NCBI GenBank assembly: GCA_949152475.1
Contig: OX424564.1
Coordinates: 2,914,001-2,978,000, forward strand
Reading direction: 5' to 3'
DNA: 64,000 nucleotides
From: Terebella lapidaria
Taxonomy: Eukaryota > Annelida > Polychaeta > Terebellida > Terebellidae
Part shown: positions 55,700 to 64,000 of the stretch, in pieces
Layout: each line of letters opens with the position of its first letter
Numbering within the stretch: position 1 is the first letter of the stretch
The notes under the pieces: generated by a model
Told to the model about the DNA's origin: nothing
What the model saw: the letters and a program-made list of their open reading frames with translations, nothing else
The model's database searches: none
Program-made: the position numbers and the translations under genes

Positions 55700-57440
55700 G
55701 TTCACCTCCGTATACACGTGACTTTGCACTGATTTATATGGTTCAACTACAACATTGTATTCCTCAACATGAGATTCCCAGTCATCAATAGATACATAAG
55801 CAAGCCTCGTGGCACCATTTGAGGCACGAAGAACACTATCCAGTCTTCGGATGGTAGAATTACAATATATACAAAAAAACTTCTTCCTCTGCATCTGACT
55901 GACTCTGGATGCTGCATACTTTTGTCTTTTCTGGGGCTACTTCCTTTTGCTTCATTTGTTTCCTTTTCGTGGAACATTCTGCTCCTTCTTGAGTAATCTT
56001 CGGGGCATACGTTCCTGTTTCTGTCATTCATTCTCTCTCTCCTCCCTTTGCTTCGCCTTTTGCATTTCCATCACTTCACTATATGCGAGCAGGAAGAACT
56101 TTGGTGCTCTCGGTTTTTTGCTGCGTACATTCTTCGAGCAAGTGGGATACGGTAGGATGTCACTGTCGACATCAGCAGACAAGGAAGTGGTCCTCGTATT
56201 TGATCCGCTTGAAGCTGGTGGTGCAACATCTAGATCCACAGTGCTGGACCTACAGCTGTCGGCATGGGATCAAGAGCTGGCTGCGCAGGATCCGCAGCTG
56301 GCAGTACGGTATCCCCAGCAGGCAGTGCTGGATCCACTGATTGTGACACAGTTTCCAAAGCTTGCAGCACAAGATCCCAAGAAGTCAGTCCGGGTTCCCT
56401 GACAGGGAATGCAAGTTGATTGCCATTAACCTTTCCCCAGCTTTGTTCAACTGGTCTTTTCACCTGTCGCCACTGCCTGTAAGATGAGTCAGTTTGGTGC
56501 AAGCCAATTGCATGACATGATTCAAAACATGTCTTCACCTCAGCGGACAGTGATGACTCGATGACCACTAAGGCCATTCCAGGTGGTAACTGGTGCTGCA
56601 CGGTGGCCATGTTTGTGATGAAGCTAGGTGTTTTCATTAAGTAACTCCAACCCCTACTATTCCGGATACTAATTAAGATGCCAAATCCCGCCAGGGGACT
56701 GTAATCACAGCTAGTCTGTGTTTATTCAATGTACATGTACAGGGGAGGTGTCATGATCCAATTAATATGCACTTGTTCATATATATGCCGGCAAGGCTTT
56801 CAATACAGACAGTTTTGGATTTGACTTCAAACTATCCACATCGTTGTTGTCTGTCTCCAAACACAGAACCCAGGCCGGCTGGCTTTGGCCAACCCAGGCC
56901 GGCTGGCTTTGGCCAGTCCGGCCTGGACAGAAATACAGACGTGTGAAGTTTGTGAATATGGAGAAAATCACAAATTTTACAGAGAGCTGCAAGGTTGAAT
57001 GAGAATATCCCACAAGCTCTGAACCCGGCTCTGATATGGGCTTCAGTCATGGCGTCACTCCATGCTTTGGTGAACAGTCCAGTGAAGTTTGATTTGGAAA
57101 TCATAACCACAGGGTGCTCAGTCATCACAGTTTGAGCGTTCTGGTTGTAGTATGTTTTAAGTGGTCCGAACGCTGTGCGATCACATTGTTCCAGACAATG
57201 TGACGTGTTGGCTGGAAGTTGTATTATTGTTATTTCATTCTATACTGCCAGTTCCAATAGTTCGACAAAATTGTGGGAGTGGTGTCCATCAGCGATGAGA
57301 ATATGGGGCCGTTCACTTCCGATGTTAGGGAGAAAGTTCGACTCAAACCACATTTTGGCGATTCTTTGCCGCTTCCTTGATAACATTCCTCCGACCCAAG
57401 CAGCTCTCTTAACATGTCGAAAGATCCTTGCTTCAAACAT
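55700..57440 (-). pseudogene. Decayed pogo/Tigger-like DDE transposase with C-terminal finger
   Basis: Read on the minus strand from about 57440, the DDE core shows SERPHILIADGHHSH (second catalytic Asp), then an in-frame TAG at about 57238, then QLPANTSHCLEQCDRTAFGPLK and later FRACGIFSFN, all DDE_1 landmarks. A 24 bp tandem duplication (56868-56915) repeats PKPAGLGW. Further on, a basic/acidic region (KNVRSKKPRAPK; EMQKAKQREERE) precedes a frameshifted zinc-finger remnant near 55855-55800 reading CSSCLKWCHEACL. Stops and shifts make it non-functional. The CENP-B-type DNA-binding N-terminus is not recognisable upstream of 57440. The finger is like that of the second copy at 58954-59330. Confidence 0.72.
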
Positions 57441-58953
57441 GCTTCATCTGAAATCAGTCAGTCGCCTGTCACGAGACGGTCCTTACCTTCATCAGTGGGG
57501 GCGAGAACAGGGTGCAAACAACCATGGATGGCTCCTTCTGCGGACCACGCTTCCTGACGCCAGTAAGGCCTGTGCGGTACTAATGCACTGTGGCTGCACA
57601 AAAGGATGCAGGGGGCAACGGTAAGTGTTAGAGAACAGGCCTTCATTGTACAATGCTGTGCAAGTGAAAAGGTATGCGTCTAAACAAGAATGAGAACCGG
57701 TAGGTTCGAGAAGATGAAATGTGCCACATTCTTTTCTTTTATTTGGTCTGAAACAGTAGTTGTGATACTTTAGCCTGATTGATGCAAAAACACAAAATGT
57801 GTTTTGTGTTAACTAAATGTCACGGTTGTATAGAATAGTAGTAAACTCACTGTGTTTTTATGTGACATGTACATATCAAGTATCAGTTTGAAGTTCTTGC
57901 AAAGATGGTGACTGGTATTATCTTCGATGATTGTAACCATTTTAGTCCTGCGCCTGGTGGCCATTTTGATTTTTCTCTTGAATTTTCCTTTTAATATGGA
58001 TTTTATTGACACCATTTTGTTGCTCTACCATGACACAGCAAAATGTCTGAATCCAGAAGCTATGCTTCTATCACAATTATTGCCATAAAAGTCATAAAAA
58101 AATATGGCCAACATTGATATTTCTAGTGATTTTTTAAGTATGTGACTGGTGGCCATATTTCATTATCGATGAAGTACTCGTCAAATCTGGATTTTGATGA
58201 CGCCATTCGATTCCTCGCCCAAGAAAACCATGGTCTAGAATCAAAGATCATGTCTCTATCATCATGATCATGAATATTAGTGCAGTTATGGGCCGCAAAC
58301 CATCTTCGGGTGGCGGCCATCTTTGATTTATGCAAAATGGAAACACATACCGGTAATACCGGTAATAGTCTAGGGTATATATAGTGTTTCAGGGGGAAAA
58401 AATTGCAACGCTAACAAATCATGTGGAACTGTTCGCCTTGAATGCATCTAAATAACATACTTAAAGTATAAAGAGATAAATAAAGATCAGGAACATTCCT
58501 AAACATAGGGTTAAACTTTTTTTAGTTTTTCACTCTCGAAACGCCACAATTACATATGTTTGTTGCAATAGAATATTGTGTTTATATCGGTGCAGTAGAT
58601 AACTCGCTAGTTCAATTTTAAGCTATTTCACGTATAAATGGCGGCCATCTTGGATTTTTTAGAAAAACCCCCATGGAATTGATGGGGACTTTTTTTGTGG
58701 GTTATCGATATGGTCTCCAAAGTCACTGTGCAACAAATCAGCTTGGACACCCAAATTTCTACCCCAAACCCTGACAGGAGACTGAATTCTGACATGGCGA
58801 AATGGTGCGGAAAATTACTCAAATGGGGGGGGGGGGGGGGTCCAAAGACTTGTGATTTTGTCCAACTTCCCATATTTTGAGAACTTTAGACTTTTGATAT
58901 GTTGTTCAGCATATATTTCTGTAATCAAATCGCAAATGATATGTAGGTGACTT
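57441..58953. other. Gene-free DNA with GGCGGCCAT dispersed blocks
   Basis: The part to about 57650 may hold further transposase remnants. A CCGGTAATA duplication lies at 58350-58366 and a 14 base G-run at 58826-58840. No gene. Confidence 0.4.
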
Positions 58954-59330
58954 TCATTCAACATTACAGATGTCACATGTGACGCCCTCGTAGGCGGTGC
59001 ACATTTCATATGCCCACTTGAGACACCTTGAACACTGAATCCAATCCTCAGTTGGAGGATGGACAAACTTTTCCTGACGAACAAAGCAGGAATACTCATC
59101 GGAATCATACGTCCCGGTCTGTTTCTTTGTTTTCTTCGTTTTATTTGCGGGTTTTTTCTTGGCGAGGCTCTTCGTCGATTTACTGTGGTTGTTTTTTTTC
59201 GTGGTGGTTGTTTTCTTGCGTCCTCACTGGCCTTTCGCTGGCCCGTTCGCGTAATTGTTTTTTTACTGGGCTGCAGGTGAGAATCTCGACATGCAGTGAC
59301 CTCTTCTGGGCAATGGCATTATCTTTATCG
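58954..59330 (-). pseudogene. C-terminal remnant of a second pogo-like transposase
   Basis: The minus-strand frame ends with TGA at 58954-58956. Reading toward it: HVEILTCSPVKKQL (the conserved post-DDE TSTP-like segment), a frameshift, a Lys/Thr-rich linker, DSDEYSCF, then EDWIQCSRCLKWAYEMC and GVTCDICNVE. The last part is a C4-type PHD-like finger common at the end of pogo-family transposases. The DDE domain is missing; upstream it runs into the minisatellite at 59340. Confidence 0.7.
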
Positions 59331-59339
59331 GCATCACGT

Positions 59340-60110
59340 GGATCCTACTTGATTGTTGTGTGACTGCTTGTGACCGTGCAACTGTTCGTTGCTGTGCGAG
59401 TGCCTGTGTGACGGCTTGTGGCTGTGTGAGATATTGTGGCTGCATGGGCGCCTGTACGACTGCTGGTGGCTCCGCAAATGCATGTGGCTGTGCGAGTGGC
59501 TTTGCGACTGCTTGTGGCTGAGCTGAGCGACTGCTCGAGGCTGAGCGGCTGCTTGTGGCTGTGTGATTGAGGCTTTAGCAGTCTGAGTGTGACTGCTTGT
59601 GGCTCGGCAAATGCTTGTGGTTGAGTACATGTAACTGGTTGTGGTTGTGCGACTGCTTGGAACTTCGCGAGTACCTGTGGCTCCGCGAGAGTCTGTGGGC
59701 CTGCTTGTGGCTGTGAGTCTGCTTGTGGCTGAGTTGAGCGACTGCTTGTGGCTGTACGAGTGTTTGTGGCTGTGCAATAGCCTGTGCGACTGCTTGTGCA
59801 AGTTTCCGTGTGACTGCTTGTGGCTGTGTGACTATCTGTGACTGCTTGTGGCTGAGTGACTGTTTTTGACTGAGTGACTGCTTGTGGCTGAGCGACTGCT
59901 TGTGACTGAGCAGAGCGACTGCTTCTTGCTGTGCCACTACGTGTGAGTGTGTGAGTGTCTGTGATACTGCTTTGGAGTTTGCCACTACGTGTGACTGCTT
60001 GTGTCTGTGTGACTGTTTATGACTGAGTGACTGCTTGTGGCTGTGCAAGTATGTGTGGCTGTGCAAGTGCCTGTGCGATGGCTTGTGCAAGTGTCTGTGT
60101 GACATAGAGC
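59340..60110. repeat. GACTGCTTGTGGCTG minisatellite
   Basis: Dozens of variable units of about 15-24 bp have the consensus GACTGCTTGTGGCTGTG(T/C). Because the units are often multiples of three, long Gln/His/Ser-rich ORFs appear on the minus strand; they are not genes. The array begins where the transposase remnant ends. Confidence 0.9.
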
Positions 60111-60541
60111 TGTGCAACATGTTGTCTGTCCTGAACCACTTCTTGTTACCAAAATGGAATTGTTTGAAAAATTTGCTATGATTGACTTTATCACATTAAA
60201 TATAAATCACACTGCCAAATAAATCCGTGAAATTAATATTGACGACTTTTGAATTCGGCAGAAGTGGCCCGCATATATATTGGCGCAGAATTAATTTGAG
60301 TGTTTCAGATCAAGATTCTATTTTACCTTAATATATATATCTACTTCATGTGATGCAATATTTGACTTCATATTTCCTTCCTTACCTTCAAATTCGATAA
60401 ATAAATCAAAAGTAGTATTTTTTACAGGTGTCGTATTGTAACACATTCATGGAAAACCATATACAATGTCTACGATGGAACCCGACAACGGGATTCTTCA
60501 TCCTGACTAATGTAATATCAATGTTGATCTACGGCAATGTA
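60111..60541. other. Gene-free AT-rich DNA
   Basis: Nothing recognised. Confidence 0.5.
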
Positions 60542-61957
60542 CGGTGCCACTGATAGGACATGATGAAGAAAAACTACTTCGTTCGCACAAAGTACTGCGT
60601 CGTTTCCATGAAGTATTAAGTCGTTTGCACAAAGTACTAAGTCGTTTGCACGAAATACTACTTTGTTTGCATGAAGTACTAAGTCGTTCGCACGGAGTAT
60701 TACTTCGTTTGCATGAAGTACTAAGTCGTTCGCCCGAAGTACTAAGTCGTTTGCACGAAGTACTACTTCGTTTGCAAGAAGTACTAAGTCGCTTGCACGA
60801 AAAACTAAGTCGTTTGCATGAGGTATTACTTCGTTTGCACGAAGTACCAAGTCGTTTGCACAAAATACTAAGTCGTTTGCACGAAGTACTAAATCGTTTG
60901 CAAGATGTAATGTTACATAGTTGACAAATCCATCTACATCATCTTACCCCATTAAATAACAAGCGCTACATGGCGCTCCACATGGTGTTTCAAATTTGGT
61001 GCCTTATATCTCCATAAGCACTACATGGCGCTCTGAATAATGCAGGCTTCCCCTGGCAAAAATGTGGTCATTTTAGCCTAAAATATTCCTGATCAATTAG
61101 ATATTACTGAAAAAATCTTCTGCTATTATATGAGGTAAATTTATCTGAATCGATGGACTATTCATTTTTATGTTAGTTGATTAATGAATGTAAATGGGAG
61201 TATTCAGATTTAGAACATGGGGAGGACCCTGAAATTTGGTAATTAATGACTATGGTAATTAAAGGGTTAATTGGTAACATCTAGATCAATCATTTCATAT
61301 GCTTATTACAATGTTCGAATACTGTGTTTTGATATGTGAATGACTTATTATTTCGTGCGAACGACTCGTGCAAACGAAGTAGTACTTCGTGCAAACGAAG
61401 TAGTACTTCATGCCAACGACTCAGTACTTCGTGCGAATGACTTAGTACTTCGTGCAAATGATGTAGTACTTCATGCAAACGACTTAGTAATTCATGCAAA
61501 CGACTTAGTACTTCGTGCAAACGACTTACCACTTCGTGCAAACGATGTAGTGCTTCATGCGAACTACTTAGCAATTCGAGCAAATGAAGTGGTACTTTGT
61601 GCAAACGAAATGGTACTTCGTGCTAATGATTTAGTACTTCGTGCAAACGATGTAGTACATGCAAACGACTTAGTGGTTCATGCAAACGAAGTTGTACTTC
61701 GTGCAAACGACTTAGTACTTCGTGCAAACGAAGTAGTACTTCGTGCAAACGACTTAATACTTCGTGCAAATGACTTTCTACTTCGTGCAAACATCTTAGT
61801 AATTCGTGCAAATGAAGTAGTACTTTGTGCAAACGACATAGTACTTCATGCAAATGAAGTAGTACTTCGTGCAAACGACTTAGTACTTCGTGCAAACGAC
61901 TTACTACTTCGTGCGAACGAAGTAGGGTAATTTCATCATGTCCTATCAGGGGCACCG
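60542..61957. mobile_element. TA-flanked element of two inverted 21 bp satellite arrays
   Basis: The ends CGGTGCCACTGATAGGACAT (right end CCCTGATAGGACATG on the complement) extend to about 26 bp and are flanked by TA (60540-60541, 61958-61959). The left array (60570-60910, about 16 units) has the unit core GTACTAAGTCGTTTGCAC. The right array (61350-61925, about 27 units) has its complement, GTGCAAACGACTTAGTAC. A 430 bp unique spacer lies between, with a duplicated ACTACATGGCGCTC. The period is 21 bp with few slips. There is no transposase. The architecture and the TACTAAGTC core match the element at 32939-35076. Confidence 0.9.
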
Positions 61958-62204
61958 TAGTAATGCGATTGCTGGAAAATCCATTGATGGTAGTAACGCC
62001 ATAGTGCAACAATCTTACACGATATGCAATGTTATCACTGAAAACTGGACAACACCCCTGTCAATCGATTATTTCGGCACTGTGCAGTTTACAGAAACCT
62101 GAGTTTTCGATTAATTTAGGCATGTGTAGTCAATATACAAGACGACATTGCTTTCGCACAATACACAGGACATACAACTGTTTATCGCTGCGCCCATTTC
62201 AAAT

Positions 62205-63112
62205 AGTGATCCCCACTAGTATAGTGAAAATATGATGTGAACTTATATGAAAGATCTCATTGATCTGAGCAAAATGGTTTTTACGGCATGTAAATATCAC
62301 AATCCGTTCAAAAGTTATAGCACTTTAAAGACTGAAATCGGCAAATTTGCATTTTCAAAACAATTTAGCTAATTAGTATGCAAATGAGATATTCATGACG
62401 TCATCGGGGAAAGTTGTTTTAATTAGGTACTTTGATATGTATTATTCATTCATTTAATGTTATGATCATTCATCAAAACTCATTCTGTACACATTTTAAT
62501 ATGAATAATCATTTTTTCACTTTTTCTGTTGTTGTCAAGGTAACCAGTGACCTGGTATGGCCCATAGCAACCATGGTTGCTAGGGCCAGAAACCCACTTA
62601 GAACAGGGTATGCACAAATAAAAATGGTGCCAACTTGAGCTCTATAATAATTTACTTCATAAATAATCGACAGAAAGCCCGTGGATAGACTGACTTGGCA
62701 GTTAATGGCCATGGCAACCATAGGTAACTACGGCTCTAGGGAACGACTGGTAACCATAGCAACAGTACAGTCTGTGTGGATATTGACTATGTATGGTACA
62801 TAATAATATGCACTAGTCAGATCGACAGAATCTTCAATAAGGATCATTATATCATGGATTGAAATATACTAATTAAAATTTCTTCCCCTTGTGACGTCAT
62901 GAATTCTCATTATCATCTAATTTGCATATTAATGAGTTGATAGAACTTTTCAAGTGGCTTCTCTGATGTAGTGCCGGAATGTCAGTTTCAAATGGCTGTA
63001 ACTTTTGAATGGATAGAGATATTCATATACCGTGAAGACCATTTTGCTCAGATCATTAAGATCTTTCATATAACAAAACATCATATTTTCACTTTACTAG
63101 TACTTTAACTTA
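62205..63112. mobile_element. TTAA-family inverted-repeat element, second copy
   Basis: The ends ACTAGTATAGTGAAAATATGATG (left, 62216 on) and complement (right, to about 63102), with TATATGAAAGATC/GATCTTTCATATA further in, pair over more than 45 bp. TTAA is kept at the right side (about 63106) but lost at the left. It shares AATATGCAAATGAGAT, TGACGTCAT, and GCAACCATGGTTGCTAGGGC with 24337-25423. Its right end abuts the inferred first-exon donor of trefoil gene 2. Confidence 0.75.
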
Positions 63113-63543
63113 AGGTAAGTTCATTTAACCGATATCAGAGGAGAGGGCACTGAGGTCAGCTATCAGTTATGCAGATCTGTTTAATGATGTTGAATGTAAT
63201 TGATGTTCTCTTGTGATTTAGAGCTCTGTATTATTCAGGGTGCTATTATTCTCCGAGGGTATTTTGTATCAAATGTAGCATCCATTAAACGACCCAAGTA
63301 TCATATGCTGCTGAAAGGGGATCGCACGCGCATGTAAATATTATACAAATATTGGATGTTGAGGAGTACATTATTCAGTTTACGGGATGAAGAAATGTCA
63401 TCTTGATTATAAAATATGTACCAAGAATGACTAGGGTTTCATTTTAATTGCCTGGCTAAGATTGACTTATTAGATTGAATTATTGTGTAAAGCATTGTGG
63501 AGAACTTTGACACAATTATTGAAACACGTTTATTCCATCTCAG
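63113..63543. other. Inferred first intron of trefoil gene 2
   Basis: It starts with AAG|GTAAGT at 63114/63115 and ends in CATCTCAG at 63543. The first 65 bp resemble the start of the matching intron of gene 1 at 29557. Confidence 0.45.
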
Positions 63544-63876
63544 TTTCCACGATGAAGGTTGTGCTGTCATTGACGTGTTTAGTAGCTCTGTGTGGCTATG
63601 GTCACTCTGGTATGCCAAAAATGATATTGTTGTGCAATAAATGATGCTGACATATGCTGCCACGTCTAGTGAATTACCACAGGCATCACACGATTTGCAC
63701 TCGTAATAAATGTACATTCATTGCAGAGGATTGTTCAGGAGTACCCCTCTACAACAGGATTGAATGTGGCTACCCAGGTATAACCAAGGCTGAGTGTGAA
63801 GCCCGCATCTTCCACGGCCACCACTGCTGCTGGAACGACAAACCACGCTTGGGCTACAATTGGTGCTTCTTACCGG
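63544..63876 (+). CDS. Secreted trefoil-factor-like protein (gene 2, partial)
   Basis: Two exons are visible. Exon 1 is 63544-63609, with ATG at 63552 and signal peptide MKVVLSLTCLVALCG; its donor is GTATGC. Exon 2 is 63727-63876, after acceptor TTGCAG, coding a complete P-type trefoil domain: C-S-G-V-P, NRIECGYPGIT, HHCCWND, LGYNWCFLPG; the donor is GTCAGT. The coding part of exon 1 is 58 nt in both paralogues, and exon 2 is 150 nt against 147 nt, with the same phase 1 borders. It is therefore a tandem duplicate of gene 1. A third exon like that at 47789 would lie beyond the window. The intron 1 of the coding part is only 117 bp. Confidence 0.85.
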
Positions 63877-64000
63877 GTCAGTGTATGTTCTATTATGCCA
63901 TCAGTACCAACACCTCGTTTTTATATAGTTATCATTGCACTACGTGTTTTGGTGGATTAGCGATCACGAAACTCAAACGAAGTTCGTTCTTATCGCTGAT

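Noticed and set aside
59334..60120. Long His/Ser/Gln-rich minus-strand ORFs
   Set aside because: They are made entirely of the GACTGCTTGTGGCTG minisatellite; no start context or unique sequence.

Overview
The window is metazoan nuclear DNA: AT-rich, gene-poor, with GT-AG introns in vertebrate-like consensus, AATAAA poly(A) signals, and a very high load of transposon remnants. The mix of a Maverick/Polinton-like cassette, small secreted trefoil-domain genes, an intronless FkbM-type membrane methyltransferase, and abundant dispersed repeats carrying nuclear-receptor-like TGACCT half-sites suggests a marine invertebrate, most likely a mollusc or another lophotrochozoan. The species cannot be fixed from sequence alone.

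Region 1 (1-6441) is the densest. Eight tightly packed intronless plus-strand genes, with 4-31 bp overlaps and short gaps, form part of a virus-like Maverick/Polinton-type element. In order they are: a single-LRR membrane protein, two small conserved-looking proteins, a DDE integrase with a C-terminal chromodomain, a candidate minor capsid protein, a very basic core-like protein, an F54H12.2-like candidate capsid protein and an adenain-like cysteine protease. The element is cut by the left window edge, so any DNA polymerase B or packaging ATPase would lie outside. A convergent two-exon minus-strand gene (5436-6441) encodes a second LRR membrane protein with the same plan as the first one inside the element.

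Region 2 (6500-29450) is mostly intergenic. It holds a 250 bp TTAA-flanked MITE, a 105 bp triple repeat, a local duplication (15760-16843), the FkbM methyltransferase gene (17499-18590, minus) and a 4.7 kb foldback element (22245-26958) whose 1.1 kb arms are each built of three 395 bp units and whose centre carries another TTAA-flanked element.

Region 3 (29457-48312) is one small secreted trefoil-factor-like gene spread over about 19 kb, with an inferred non-coding first exon. Its introns hold a five-deep nest of inverted-repeat elements (31914-36628), a Harbinger-like MITE ending 170 bp upstream of the signal-peptide exon, dispersed repeats and a decayed LTR retrotransposon (LTR, possible primer site and gag, no pol; minus strand).

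Region 4 (48313-63543) holds retroelement and transposon debris: a chimera of two unrelated reverse transcriptases, two decayed pogo/Tigger-like transposases with C-terminal zinc-finger remnants, a long minisatellite, an element made of two inverted arrays of 21 bp repeats, and a second TTAA-family element. Region 5 (63544 to the end) starts a second trefoil gene, a tandem paralogue of the first. No rRNA, tRNA or CRISPR array was recognised.
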